This document shows, one piece after another, positions 26,766 to 36,307 of a stretch of 64,000 nt of DNA; within the stretch, counting starts at the first letter, position 1, and each line of letters opens with the position of its first letter. Under the pieces are notes generated by a model. That model made no database searches. It was not told where the DNA came from and saw nothing but the letters and a program-made list of their open reading frames with translations. Made by a program: the position numbers and the translations under genes. The stretch is taken from positions 1 through 64,000 of the forward strand of contig NZ_VTPU01000002.1 of NCBI RefSeq assembly GCF_008274785.1, in the 5' to 3' direction. This DNA is from Halomonas eurihalina. Lineage in GTDB: Bacteria > Pseudomonadota > Gammaproteobacteria > Pseudomonadales > Halomonadaceae.

Positions 26766-27067
26766 TGCTAGGATGACGTCGTAGTCGGGGAGCTGGCCGA
26801 GGCTGTCGTTGGAGGTGATCAGGTCCAGCCCCTCGATCGTGGTCGAGGAGATGATCTGATCGGGCTCGGTGATGTTGAGGGCGATCAACTCGTAGATCCC
26901 GCCGGGGCGTCGTGAGCCAGCGGGTAGTAGCTGCTCAGCGTGGGCTGGGTATCGAGATCGATCAGTAGGGTGCAGTAGCCGGCTTCTGCCAGCAAGCCGC
27001 CAAGGTTGGCGGTCGTGGTCGTCTTGCTGACGCCGCCTTTGGAAGAGTCAATGGAGATGACACGCAT
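26766..27067 (-). pseudogene. Truncated ParA/Soj partition ATPase (left copy)
   Basis: The 5' part of a ParA gene starts at 27067 with MRVISIDSSKGGVSKTTTTANLGG, the deviant Walker A of the family with a Gly-to-Ser change. The frame is lost near 26900, after which a second frame codes ITEPDQIISSTTIEGLDLI. The gene is then cut by the IS remnant. In PFGI-1/pKLC102-like ICEs, soj lies at the att end opposite the integrase, which is exactly its place here relative to the tRNA end at 27171. Confidence 0.8.
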
Positions 27068-27170
27068 GCAAAACCCCCGTGTCGCGATAGGCGAACGGGG
27101 CAAGCATATATCTACAGAGGAGGCGCCTTGGCGCTGTTCCGCAACCCTGCGATGTCAAAGGGTTTCCCGA

Positions 27171-27224
27171 TGGTGCCGGCACCAGGAGTCGAACCCGGGA
27201 CCTACTGATTACAAGTCAATTGCG
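27171..27224 (-). other. attachment site: tRNA-Thr(UGU) 3' half, left copy
   Basis: On the minus strand the sequence reads as the anticodon arm (loop CTTGTAA, anticodon UGU), variable loop, T arm with TTCGACT and the acceptor strand TGCCGGCACCA of a tRNA-Thr. The 5' half is missing, so it is not a functional tRNA gene but the kind of 3' tRNA copy left by a tyrosine-integrase element. The identical site lies at 49671-49724. Confidence 0.82.
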
Positions 27225-27442
27225 GGTTACTGGGCGGCTGGAATAGCGCAGTCGCCATGCGCTATGAAAATTGTCATTCCCCAAGCGTGCAAGGAAGGCC
27301 TAGTCCGGCCTATTTACTCTATTGCACTACATTGGCGCTTAGAAGCATGGCCAACACCGACAGGGATGTCAACCCACCGATCATACGTTGTGGTTAAGCG
27401 AGGAGGGGGCATCCCTCCTCACCTCTCACCGCCCCAGTTTAG

Positions 27443-28385
27443 CTAAACTGGCACACGTCTGTTCAACGCACGGCGCATCGCTTCAACTTCTGGATGTATG
27501 TACTCCATCGTGGTGCGTATGTCGGAGTGGTTCAGGATGTTCTGCGTGATATGAATGTTCATTTCTGGGCTATCCATGAGGTCTGTTCCCAGGAAGTGAC
27601 GAAAACGGTGCGGTGACATCTTGTACCCCGTGAGCTCCGATAATACTTGGAAGAATCGCTCAACTTGCTATGTATCCATCGTCGTTCTTTTATGGCGATG
27701 GCTAAACCGGTTCACATTAAAGAGTTGATCCTCTCTTTTGAACCCAGAGTTATGAGCAGCGACTATTAATTGGCGCATATATGGATACAGCCCATCAGGT
27801 ATGGGCATTATACTTTCAGAGTGGGTCTTCGATCCCACAGCTGACGTGCGAAATACACGCTTTTTCAAATTTATGTCCCCTGCCTCAATATGTAATAATT
27901 GGTTGAGACGTATCCCTGTATAGAAGAATGTTTCCATCAAGGTCTGCCAGAACCAGGCTGGGTGGATTTTGGAGCGTTCATTGTAGCAATGCTCGTACCG
28001 TCGGCAGACCTCAAGGACCTCCCTGGCGTAGCGTATCTGAAAGGGTTGCAAGGATTTTTTGGATACCTTGGGCTGCTTAACCGAAACATCTATGAATGGG
28101 TTTTGGCTGCAGGCTATCAACCCATGCTTGATGCCGAAGCTATAGAGCGCCTTGAGATGCCTCACGTAGTTATTCCAGCTTGATTCAGTGATGCCATCAG
28201 GCCTGTCCTTGGTGCGTATGATCGTCAATCACCACCTGTCGTGTCACCATGCTCGGATAAGTCTCATGGCCTAAGTAGCGCCGAAATAATCGGACGACAG
28301 CCGTGTAGGTGCTTACGCTTTTAGGGCGAAGATGTTTGTCGGCAGCATAGCGACTCATCAATTCCAAGAACGACACATCATTCAT
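27443..28385 (-). pseudogene. int: ICE tyrosine integrase, inactivated copy
   Basis: Compared with the intact copy at 49942-50895 this gene has two lesions. A deletion of roughly ten bases near 28215 shifts the frame after VTRQVVID. A TGG to TAG change at 27668 turns the Trp of MDTWQVERFF into a stop, upstream of the catalytic HRFRH and Tyr. An 18-base palindrome, CCAGTTTAGCTAAACTGG at 27434-27451, overlaps the original stop codon. It cannot make an active recombinase. Confidence 0.88.
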
Positions 28386-30239
28386 CTGAAACTCCCTTTT
28401 CTCCCTTGGTGGTAACAAGAGTCAAAACCCAGTTGTCAGGTGGGATCTTCTGACTCACAAGCACCGGATCCTTGATTAAGTACCCCATCAGGTTTCCGGT
28501 TTTGTTCTTTCCCTCGACAGAAACTTTATGAATATTCTGTCCCTTGGTTCTGACGTGTACACCCAGCTTTTGAAACCGCTTCTGAACTGCCTGCCATTGG
28601 TTTTTGTCATTCAGCACGCTGTTACAGAAACGCTTAAAAATGCCGGGGCTGACAAGGAAGTAGGTACCATTAACGGTATGTACCGGGGCCTTTGTGTCAT
28701 TAATGACAATGGAATGGTCCGCTAGACCCATCTTAAGCCACTGCCAGAACCGCTCTCCAAGGTCTGCTGGATCATTGGAATTGTTGGCATCCTCACTAGA
28801 CTTTTGTATAAGAGGTGCCGTTTTAGCAGATTCTGATGCTTCTTGCAGTTGTGTTTCAGATTCGCTACTCGATCTTTCTTTCGTAACATCCTGTTTATCC
28901 TCCCTATTTACTTCCGGAAAAAGTGCCATGATGTCGTCATCTATTGACCCAGACTCTGCCTCAGACGCTATTGATGAGGTTGCCGCTACCTCTGCAGAGG
29001 CAGGGGCGGGGGTAGGCGTATCGGTCTGATCCTGCGTTGATTGTTCTACTGCAGAAGTCGGCTCTGTAGATTTTTCCAGGGGAGCCGTAGCTGTAGGTGG
29101 CTGCTGCTCCTCGACTGTCCCTGCTCCCTGGACCGTCAAATGACCGCTGAATGAACTCGGTCGATCGTCGACACCCCAAATCAGGGTGGGGGCACTTTGA
29201 TCATGTTGAAGGTCTGCTGCCAGTCACCATCCGTGATATTGCATGTCCAGACGTGCTTGCCATCCTCAACTTCCTCGATGATGCCGTGAGCATGCATTTC
29301 ACCCTGCAGTCTGTTTAGGTCGACAGGAATGCTTTTTATTCCTTGTGCATAGATATGCGCTTTGAGCTCGTTGATGGCACGAGGTGATACCAGCCATAGT
29401 GCTTCATCGGTCAACCAGGCTTGCCCCCCTCGTTTGTTGAGCTTGAACTGTTCTTTGACCAGGAACCTCAAGCCTTCGGCCAGCTTGCGCTGTATAGATT
29501 CGATGGGGGCGGAAAGCGCTTGAACAGGGTTTCCACCAAGAGCCTTGGCGACACTGGCGCGGTCAGCCTGATGGATCAGTTCGGCAATGATGCCACCTCG
29601 CTCGGTATGCCCCGAGATGGTGTACATGAAAAGAGAGAAAAGCTTGGGCTGGCTCATCAGCCAGTCCATGACCTTCCCTCCAAGGATCTGTTGACCTAGC
29701 AGGGTGTTGGCAGCGCTGTGAAGGTGATACTCCCGGTTTGCGCGATACCTCACGCGGTAGGGTTTCGGGATCACACCGTGCCATACACGCCATTCACTGC
29801 CGTCCTGGAGGTGGATCTCGATGTCGACCAACACTTTGGCGACGTCGTGCATCAGCGCGCCATAGATGATGGCAGCACTCCACAACTCACCGGTTGAGCT
29901 CTGGTCCTCTGGTTTCGCACCAGGAGGGAGAAGATGGCGTTGCCGGAGACGCAATCCATAACAGGCCATCTCGAGCGCGTGATCAAGCATGCCGCCGGCG
30001 TAGGCATGGTGGTGGGACTCCGAGGCTGGAAGTAGCTGCACCAGTTCGGCGTACCGTTCTATCGGGGCCAGCAAATACTCGTTGAAGACAGGCTGCGTCA
30101 GGGACGTTGTATCCCACAGCATCTTGACCATGGACTGACGACGCGGCGTCGCCAGGAGCTCCTTACCTGAACGCGGCGTATGGAACCCCTCTGATGCTTG
30201 CGAGGTGGTCGTGGAGCGCGAGAATAGGCGTCGGAGCAT
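28378..30239 (-). pseudogene. traI: MobH/TraI-type relaxase, frameshifted
   Basis: The first 352 codons (30239 to 29181) hold the MobH relaxase domain with the start MLRRLF, the HHHAYAGGMLDHALE motif (His76-78) and the HD-like LMHDVAKV. A one-base shift at about 29183 in a C-rich run ends this frame. The next frame resumes as LIWGVDDRPSSFSGHL and continues for about 270 codons through a Ser/Thr/Glu-rich linker to the conserved C-terminal DNA-binding domain ending at 28378. An intact gene would code about 620 residues. Relaxase next to integrase is the right-end layout of PFGI-1-like ICEs. Confidence 0.85.
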
Positions 30240-30347
30240 CGGTTGTTCCCTGCAGCTGTCAAACAGTCGATAGGTGTGACAGAGGAAGGGGGGCTACGCG
30301 AAGCCAAAACGTTAAGCCCAAGAGCGAGGTTTTTCACCCTGAAGAGC

Positions 30348-30430
30348 ACTGTCGGCGTGGAAGGACTCGGAGGCTGGCAATTCCTGGACCAGTCCGGCAT
30401 ACCGTTCGATGGGGCCTGGACGTAGTCGAC
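30348..30430 (-). pseudogene. Ghost of a second relaxase gene
   Basis: About 80 bases between the relaxase start and the IS are a diverged copy of the region at about 30001-30085, coding the APIERYAELVQ-LPASES segment. It indicates a further relaxase gene that has been lost. The rest of 30240-30476 holds no gene. Confidence 0.6.
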
Positions 30431-30480
30431 AAAGATCTGCCTGAATCGTACCGGCTTTCTCGGAGACCCGTTGGTTTGAG

Positions 30481-31414
30481 TCAGGCTACTTTCTTGGCCC
30501 GACCCTGCTGCTCATAATACAGCGCTTCTCGTTCGGCCGGTGGCATGTTACCGATTGGCTCCAAGAGTCGCCGGTGGTTGAACCAGTCGGCCCACTCCAG
30601 GGTGGCGAACTCAACGGCCTCCCGGTGCCGCCAAGGCCCGCTTCGACGGATTACCTCTGTCTTGAACAATCCGATCACCGTCTCGGCCAGGGCGTTGTCA
30701 TAGGAGTCGCCAACACTCCCGACAGACGGGGCGATGCCGGCGTCCTCCAAGCGCTCTGTGTATCGAATCGAGACATATTGGGCGGATTCAACCGGTCGTC
30801 GCAACATCTCGATTTTGGAGGTGTTGCATGGGACGATCACGCGGCTGGGGCGCTGAACAGACGGGGCGAGCACAGATGCGTTCGCCTGGCCGACCGGGCG
30901 TCAACCAGCGGGAAATTCGCCAGCCGATGATCCGGCGGGCAAAGGCATCGATGACAAAGGCGACGTACACGAAACCCTGCCAGGTCGCGATATACGTAAA
31001 ATTCGACACCCACAGTACATTCGGCTGAGCCGGCTGAAACTGCCGTTGCACTAGATCTGCTGGAGAGGCCGTGTTGGGATCTGGCACGGTCGTACGGACC
31101 GGCTTACCTCTCACCGCGCCTCGCAGCCCCATCTGGCTAATCAAGCGCTCGACGGAGCAACGAGCGGTGGGGATCGCTTCTCGATTCAATTGGCGCCAGA
31201 CCTTGCGAATGCCATAGACACCGAAGTTCTCGTCCCAGACACGCTGGATCTCGGCACTCAGCCGGCGATCACGCTGGATGCGGGGTGGCGCGCGATCAGG
31301 CTGGGCATCTCGGGCCTTGCGTGCGTAGTACGTCGATGGGTCGATCGGCAGCACGCGGCAGATCGGCTCGGCCCCGTACGACTCCCGGTGATCGTTGATG
31401 AACTCGATCATCAC
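30481..31414 (-). pseudogene. IS3-family transposase OrfB, disrupted
   Basis: The DDE integrase core is split. The first frame runs from 31414 through VLWVSNFTY and FVIDAFARRIIGW, then loses homology at about 30920. A second frame resumes with YVSIRYTERLEDAGI and VGDSYDNALAETVIG and reaches the normal end YYEQQG. The segment that should hold the second catalytic Asp (HSDRG) is missing, so the element cannot move on its own. Confidence 0.82.
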
Positions 31415-31731
31415 TTGCCGCGGCGGTCGAGCTCCGCCTGGGCAAAATACGCGGAGGCCTTGCGCAGGATCTCGTTGGTCTGCTTCAACTCGCGGTTCTC
31501 ACGTTCCAAGGCCTTAATCAGCTCCCGTTCAGACGTCGTCATACCTTCCCGACATCCTGCATTGCGCTCGGCCTGACGGACCCAGCTACGCAACGTCTCC
31601 GGAGTGCAGCCGATCTTAGGGGCAATGGCGCCGATGGCTGCCCACTGGGAGGGGTAGTCGGCTTCATGGTCGAAGACCACGCGTACCACCCGCTGGCGTA
31701 CCTTGGGGGAGTATCGTTTTGATGTGCTCAT
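31411..31731 (-). CDS. IS3-family transposase OrfA
   Basis: The 106-residue product has the helix-turn-helix of IS3 OrfA (GCTPETLRSWVRQAER) and the C-terminal leucine zipper (ELIKALERENRELKQTNEILRKAS). It overlaps orfB by four bases (ATGA), the place where a frameshift or re-initiation yields the OrfAB transposase. Confidence 0.88.
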   Translation of the reverse strand: MSTSKRYSPKVRQRVVRVVFDHEADYPSQWAAIGAIAPKIGCTPETLRSWVRQAERNAGCREGMTTSERELIKALERENRELKQTNEILRKASAYFAQAELDRRGK

Positions 31732-31743
31732 GGCTCTATCCTC

Positions 31744-33123
31744 TCAAGGTTTGGAGCGTCCGGGAATCCCGATACGGTTCACGTCGTCGGGCCAATACGC
31801 TTGTGCCGAGCGGAATGGAGCAGCTTGATAGCGCCATCTGGGGCCCTCGCAATCAAGTTTGACAGGGAAGTCGATACGGCGAGCCGGCCCCCAATGCGTG
31901 GTTTCAGGCAGACAAGTAATATGGGTATTATGCGTAGGCTTGATGATCGTATCCCGCACTCCTCCTTCGATTAGCAATTGAGCAGTGCGAGCCAGCGATA
32001 GTCGAGCCGAACGGGGCTTACCATCTGTGACCAATAGACGCAATGCGCGCAGTACGGCGGCTGCCATGAGATAGCCAGTGCCATGATCAAGAACCTGAAC
32101 CGGCAGGGCAACGGGACAATTAGCCCCAGTGCGATGCATCGCCTCTTGTGCCAGCCCGGTCTTGACCTGTAAGACGCTGTCGAAACCGCGCCTTGTATGC
32201 CAAGGTCCAGTCCAGCCATAGGCACTAAGCGAGACATCAACCAAGCTTGGATTGATCTGACGACGGCGCATCGCATCATATCCCAGTCCATCTAGTGCGC
32301 CGGGGCGATAACCATGCACAAGCACATGAGCTTGCGCCAAAAGCATCTCAAACCGGTCTCGATCCTCGGGGTTGCGTAGATCGAGACCAGCACAACGCTT
32401 GCCTATTGTGACCTCGGGTTCTAGCCCATCCTCAGCCCAATCGGGTGGGTCGATGCGTAGCACCTCGGCGCCGAAGCCTGCTAGAAAACGCGTGGCCACT
32501 GGCCCGGCGAGTACTCGAGTTAGATCCAGCACCCTCAGCCCACACAAATTTCCCTGAAATGAGGGCAGCCGAGTGCTCGTAGCATGATGGGGGCTCCAAC
32601 TGATCAGCGGTTCTGCCGCGACAGCCTCCCCTTGTGGATGCGCCGCCCATTCCGACAGCCCGACCATGTGAGCAGCCACCCCGCCCGCATCGTTCACAGC
32701 CTGCTCCAACTCACGTCCACTCCAGGCCAATGTGGCAGCAGCAACCTGGCTGCGTTCGGGCTTGGTGCCCAAAACGCGCAGTGCGGCAGCTAGATGTGCA
32801 GGTACATTCGTGTGAAGCCGGATCCAACCATCGGCGGTGCGATAATTTCCCGCTACCGGATCCCAAGGGTTGGGCAGAGCCCAGCCCTCCGGTCTGATCG
32901 TGCTTGAACACCACAATTCGGTCGCGAATCGATCGACCGAAACTGTAGTCTTTCCAACTAGCGCAGCCAGCTCTTTTGCTGCAGCTACGATCGTAGCCAT
33001 AGCAAGCTCGGATACCGTGAAAACCGAAGACAGAGAGAACGAACCACTCAGCACGGTTTTTACCCCTGAAGCCTGCTCCGCCCCGAGCGAATAAGTGATC
33101 TCGCGGTCATAGAATTCGTACAT
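31744..33123 (-). CDS. Class III CoA-transferase (CaiB/BaiF family), 3' end altered by IS
   Basis: The 459-residue protein is a family III acyl-CoA transferase. The canonical N-terminal domain (LRVLDLTRVLAGPVATRFLAGFGAEVLRID, DLRNPEDRDRF, LVHGYRPGALDGLGYD) starts only at about residue 190, behind a first segment resembling the C-terminal part of the family (PEGWALPNPWDPVAGNYRTADGWIRLHTN). This circularly arranged type exists in nature. The expected catalytic Asp region is replaced by VDVSLSAYGWTGPW, so CoA transfer is not certain. The stop codon TGA comes from the IS end, so a few native residues may be lost. It is divergent from the oxygenase and probably supplies or removes a CoA thioester. 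Confidence 0.8.
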   Translation of the reverse strand: MYEFYDREITYSLGAEQASGVKTVLSGSFSLSSVFTVSELAMATIVAAAKELAALVGKTTVSVDRFATELWCSSTIRPEGWALPNPWDPVAGNYRTADGWIRLHTNVPAHLAAALRVLGTKPERSQVAAATLAWSGRELEQAVNDAGGVAAHMVGLSEWAAHPQGEAVAAEPLISWSPHHATSTRLPSFQGNLCGLRVLDLTRVLAGPVATRFLAGFGAEVLRIDPPDWAEDGLEPEVTIGKRCAGLDLRNPEDRDRFEMLLAQAHVLVHGYRPGALDGLGYDAMRRRQINPSLVDVSLSAYGWTGPWHTRRGFDSVLQVKTGLAQEAMHRTGANCPVALPVQVLDHGTGYLMAAAVLRALRLLVTDGKPRSARLSLARTAQLLIEGGVRDTIIKPTHNTHITCLPETTHWGPARRIDFPVKLDCEGPRWRYQAAPFRSAQAYWPDDVNRIGIPGRSKP

Positions 33124-33378
33124 ACTCTAGGGTCCTTTCCCATTGAGTGGCGCCTATGCCTGAGTACCCTCAGTCTCTGTCCGGCACCACCAGTGATACC
33201 AGTGATAACGATCTCAAGCATGGTTGGTTGAGTCGTTTTGTTGTTGAATTTTCAAATATTTTACACACAACTTCCTAGCAGAAAAGACGGCCTTATGGTA
33301 ACTAAGACTTATGTCTAACTGGAATTTTAGCAATATCTGTTCCAAGGTTAAGCTATAGCTGAGTTGGAGTACTTTCTC
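33124..33378. promoter_or_regulatory. Divergent promoter region of the biosynthetic cluster
   Basis: The 255-base A+T-rich gap between the CoA-transferase and the oxygenase is the only sizeable divergent gap in the cluster. It holds a small inverted repeat, AGAC-TTAT-GTCT, near 33308 and a GGAG ribosome site at 33367 for the ATG at 33379. No regulator gene is encoded in the cluster. Confidence 0.5.
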
Positions 33379-34428
33379 ATGGACGAGAATCCATTGACTG
33401 AAGCTAATCTGCTCTGGAGTGGGCGGGAGTTAATACATAACCGCCAATGGCAAATGGACCTTAGCCTGTGTGCTGGAGGGCTGGAAGATTATTTCAGTTG
33501 GATCAAAAAAACGTTGGGCGTAGTCGGTTTAGCATTGATCAAAAACGTACCTTTTACAGCCCTGCCCGAGACCGAGGCAGCGCAAGCCTTCCTTAACTTC
33601 GGCCTCAACTTCGGCTGCCCGGTTTCTCAAAGCGAAAAATTCGATTTCCTCGGCCGCGTCACCGATCGCGGCAGTGATATCCGCAATCACACAGCACGCG
33701 GCTATGAAAGCACAGCGGAACTACCATTTCACAACGACCGTTGCGATCTGTTAGCGCTATTATGCATCCGCCAAGCACCGATCGGTGGTGAAACCCGTGT
33801 AGTCAGCGCTGTTGCGGCCTGTCAGCGCCTGATGGCCACGGATCCGAAGCTGGCTCAAGTGCTGTTCGAGCCAGTCCCCTTTGATCTACGTGATACCAAG
33901 GGAGATAAGTGTTGGGGTATGATGCCCGTCTTCTCCTACAGCACAGGTGTTTTTGTCGCGCGCTATGTACGCCGTTTCATCGAGGCTTCCCAGCGCTTCG
34001 AAGACGCGCCACGACTAACTGAGCACCAAATCGCCGCATTTGATGCGCTTGACTCGATCCTACATGAGCCAGACATGGCCATGGACTTGCGCCTTGAGGC
34101 TGGGGATTTACTGCTGATCGACAACCATCGCTTGCTCCATGCACGTAGCGAATTTGAAGATAAAGCCGAGGCAGAGGCCAAGCGTCTCTTGCTGAGGCTT
34201 TGGCTGTGCTGGACGGGAAGCCCCGAGCTACCCGCCATGCTGGCACCAACTTATGGCCGTACAGGTAGTGGGAGCTTTCGCAGTGGCGTCTGGCCCACGA
34301 CCTGCCCGTTGTCGAGTTTTCCTTCCGATTTAACGCAGGCCAGACAACGCGTCAAAGATATCATCCTAAGCAGCGAGTATAAAAAGAAGATTTCTAATTA
34401 TACAACGAGAACGCTCAAGGCTGAGTAA
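33379..34428 (+). CDS. Fe(II)/2-oxoglutarate-dependent oxygenase (TauD/clavaminate-synthase-like)
   Basis: The 349-residue protein has the TauD-superfamily jelly roll with iron ligands HND (His118, Asp120) and His254 in NHRLLHAR, followed by the 2-oxoglutarate-binding Arg in LLLRLWLCW. The order of conserved pieces resembles clavaminate synthase and other amino-acid oxygenases. It opens the main operon of the cluster. Likely reactions are hydroxylation, desaturation or ring closure of an amino-acid-like intermediate. The ATG at 33379 with GGAG eight bases upstream is preferred over an in-frame TTG at 33364. The hydrolysed or ligated substrate is unknown. Confidence 0.82.
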   Translation: MDENPLTEANLLWSGRELIHNRQWQMDLSLCAGGLEDYFSWIKKTLGVVGLALIKNVPFTALPETEAAQAFLNFGLNFGCPVSQSEKFDFLGRVTDRGSDIRNHTARGYESTAELPFHNDRCDLLALLCIRQAPIGGETRVVSAVAACQRLMATDPKLAQVLFEPVPFDLRDTKGDKCWGMMPVFSYSTGVFVARYVRRFIEASQRFEDAPRLTEHQIAAFDALDSILHEPDMAMDLRLEAGDLLLIDNHRLLHARSEFEDKAEAEAKRLLLRLWLCWTGSPELPAMLAPTYGRTGSGSFRSGVWPTTCPLSSFPSDLTQARQRVKDIILSSEYKKKISNYTTRTLKAE

Positions 34429-34496
34429 TTGGATGATCATGTATCTGACTGGCCACATAAGTTCATAGAGACAATTTTTTACATGGAAGGTAAGTC

Positions 34497-35468
34497 ATGC
34501 CATTCGCAAAAACTTCAACGCCTAGGTTGATAGATGCGACCCTGCGTGAGGGGCTTCAGGCTCCCAATGCCAATTTTGCACTTTCTGATATTATCGAGAC
34601 CGCACATTTTCTTGCCCAAGCTGGCAGTGACATGCTCGAAGTTGGCCACCCCTTAATTTCTAACAAAGCGATGCATCATGTTCGCGCTGTCGCCGACCTA
34701 GGGCTAAATCTGCCCTTGCTGTCCCATGCACGCGCCAAACCGGCCGATATCTATGCAGTAGCACATTCGGGGGCCGACTGGGTTGGAATATTCATTGGCG
34801 TCAACGAAATCAGCCAATCGGCTCGTCTCAATCAGCGTAGTTTCGAAGAGATTCTCAGGCTGACTAACAAGTCGGTGAGTCTTGCGCGAGAGCTTGGCCT
34901 AAAAGTGCGCTTCACGGTTGAGGATGCAAGCCGCACCAACGAGGAAAAGCTGCATACTTCATTCGCGACTGCACTGGCAGCCGGAGCGAACCGATTATGC
35001 TATGCTGACAGCGTAGGAGTCTGCGAACCACAACAAGTTGTCACTACGTTTCGGAAACTCGTGCAGCTTTTCCCGCAGACAGATCTGGAAGGGCACTTTC
35101 ACAATGATCGCGGCCTCGCGATAGCCAATGCACTAGCGGCAATAGATGGTGGAGCGAGTTGGATATCAGTTTCGGTGAATGGGCTGGGCGAGCGCTGTGG
35201 GATCACAGACCACGGAGTGCTCGCGGCCAATCTCTCTCATCGTGGCACCCGCCCGATTTCGAATACGCAAGGTATAACCTTCACCACCCTTGCACAGAGG
35301 ATCTCACAACTATCTAGCCAGCCCCTGCCAAAATGTTATCCCGTCTTCGGTGACTATGCCTTTACCCATACGGCGAGATTGCATGTGCTAGCCGTCAAAC
35401 GCAATCACTCAAGTTATGAGTGGATGAGCCCAGACACTTTCGGACGCTGCCACAAGACGATGCCCTAG
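34497..35468 (+). CDS. Homocitrate/isopropylmalate-synthase-like condensing enzyme
   Basis: The 323-residue protein is a DRE-TIM metallolyase. The entry motif reads IDATLREGLQAPNANF (Arg17, Glu18), the metal pair is HFHND (His200, His202), and the late motif NGLGERCGITDHGVLAANLS matches homocitrate synthase closely, as does the tail DYAFTHTARLHVLAVKRN-SSYEWMSPDTFG. The leucine-type regulatory domain is absent, as in Lys20/NifV-type enzymes. The family joins acetyl-CoA to a 2-oxo acid. Inside this cluster it probably makes an alkylmalate-type polycarboxylate building block rather than lysine or FeMo-cofactor homocitrate, since no lysine-pathway or nif genes are near. RBS GGAAGG. Confidence 0.85.
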   Translation: MPFAKTSTPRLIDATLREGLQAPNANFALSDIIETAHFLAQAGSDMLEVGHPLISNKAMHHVRAVADLGLNLPLLSHARAKPADIYAVAHSGADWVGIFIGVNEISQSARLNQRSFEEILRLTNKSVSLARELGLKVRFTVEDASRTNEEKLHTSFATALAAGANRLCYADSVGVCEPQQVVTTFRKLVQLFPQTDLEGHFHNDRGLAIANALAAIDGGASWISVSVNGLGERCGITDHGVLAANLSHRGTRPISNTQGITFTTLAQRISQLSSQPLPKCYPVFGDYAFTHTARLHVLAVKRNHSSYEWMSPDTFGRCHKTMP

Positions 35469-35533
35469 CTTTAGCGCAATGAATTTTTCTCGCTCACTTT
35501 TACATGTCACCTTTTATTCGAAAAGGAGAAAAA

Positions 35534-36298
35534 ATGCTAAACACGAAAGCTGATGCTTGGGATATCATTGGCAGCCTTTTCTGGGAGCAGGGGCGCCAAA
35601 GCGCCAAACCCAGCCAACCCGAGCTGGAGCTGTTTACCAAAGGGATCGGTGAGGGGAGCCGCGTCTGTGTCGTAGGAGCCTCGACTAAAGACCTAGTTGA
35701 CATGCTTCTGGATCGTGGTGCAGAGGTTACTGTCTACGATTTCTCGCAGGGTATGTGCAGCTCGCTTGAGCAGGCAATGGGCACGGCGCCAGTCACGATC
35801 CGGCAACTCGATATCACCGCACCTCTCGATGACGAGCTCACTGGGTCGTATGACTATGTGCTCAATGATCGACTGATTAACCGCTTCACTTGGGCTGAGG
35901 CAAAATCAGCGTTGATGAATATGTGCACGCTAGCTCATGACGGAGAAGTACGCGCTTCGATCAAGCTTGGGCACTACCCAATGGATCTCCGGATGATTGC
36001 AATGGGTGAAGAGCGCGGTACGCTAGCAAGTTTCTACGATAGAGAGACCCGCACGATCGATTTTTCACGCGCGGGCACCGTACTTGATGATGCTCTGCTC
36101 CCGCATGGAGATATTGACCCTGCGCTACTTCTAGAGTGGTATCGTGGTCGTGCGGCTGAGAAGCGTTTCGAGGACGAGGATGTCGTCTCGCTTGCCACAG
36201 CGATAGCACCTACTAATGGTAAAAACGCTTATATCGTCGGACGCGACACTTTTGCTGACGCAGGCGACACCACGCTTTTCACCTTCATAATGCACTGA
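35534..36298 (+). CDS. SAM-dependent methyltransferase-like protein
   Basis: The 254-residue product has a class I methyltransferase core: the SAM-binding strand-loop GSRVCVVGASTKDLVDMLLDRG, the acidic end of strand 2 in TVYDFS and the post-I region IRQLDITAPL, then DYVLNDRLINRF. The glycine loop is GAST rather than the usual GxGxG, so binding may be changed. No substrate class is obvious. A ribosome site AAAAGGAG precedes the ATG at 35534. It stands 65 bases after the condensing enzyme and 9 before the amidotransferase. A carboxyl- or C-methylation of the polycarboxylate unit would fit, but this is speculative. Confidence 0.72.
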   Translation: MLNTKADAWDIIGSLFWEQGRQSAKPSQPELELFTKGIGEGSRVCVVGASTKDLVDMLLDRGAEVTVYDFSQGMCSSLEQAMGTAPVTIRQLDITAPLDDELTGSYDYVLNDRLINRFTWAEAKSALMNMCTLAHDGEVRASIKLGHYPMDLRMIAMGEERGTLASFYDRETRTIDFSRAGTVLDDALLPHGDIDPALLLEWYRGRAAEKRFEDEDVVSLATAIAPTNGKNAYIVGRDTFADAGDTTLFTFIMH

Positions 36299-36307
36299 GC
36301 CACGATA

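Larger units (their letters stand above)
27065..28729. repeat. 1.67-kb direct repeat, left copy
   Basis: This stretch repeats at 49565-51238 in the same orientation with only scattered differences. It covers the parA start, the tRNA-Thr end, the integrase gene and the 3' end of the relaxase gene. The right copy ends abruptly at an IS. Confidence 0.9.
30477..31746 (-). mobile_element. IS3-family insertion sequence with broken orfB
   Basis: The element is about 1.27 kb, has overlapping orfA and orfB on the minus strand, and begins and ends with the short inverted sequence TGAG...CTCA. No 3-base target duplication is visible (GTT against AGG). It sits between the relaxase gene and the biosynthetic cluster. 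Its right end supplies the stop codon of the CoA-transferase gene. Confidence 0.8.

Noticed and set aside
27171..27224. A complete tRNA gene on the minus strand
   Set aside because: Only the part from anticodon arm to CCA is present. No D arm or 5' acceptor strand that could pair with TGCCGGC is found upstream.
27200..28400. CRISPR array or other short spaced repeats in the ICE repeats
   Set aside because: The repetition is of whole genes. No regularly spaced short repeat units were seen anywhere in the window.
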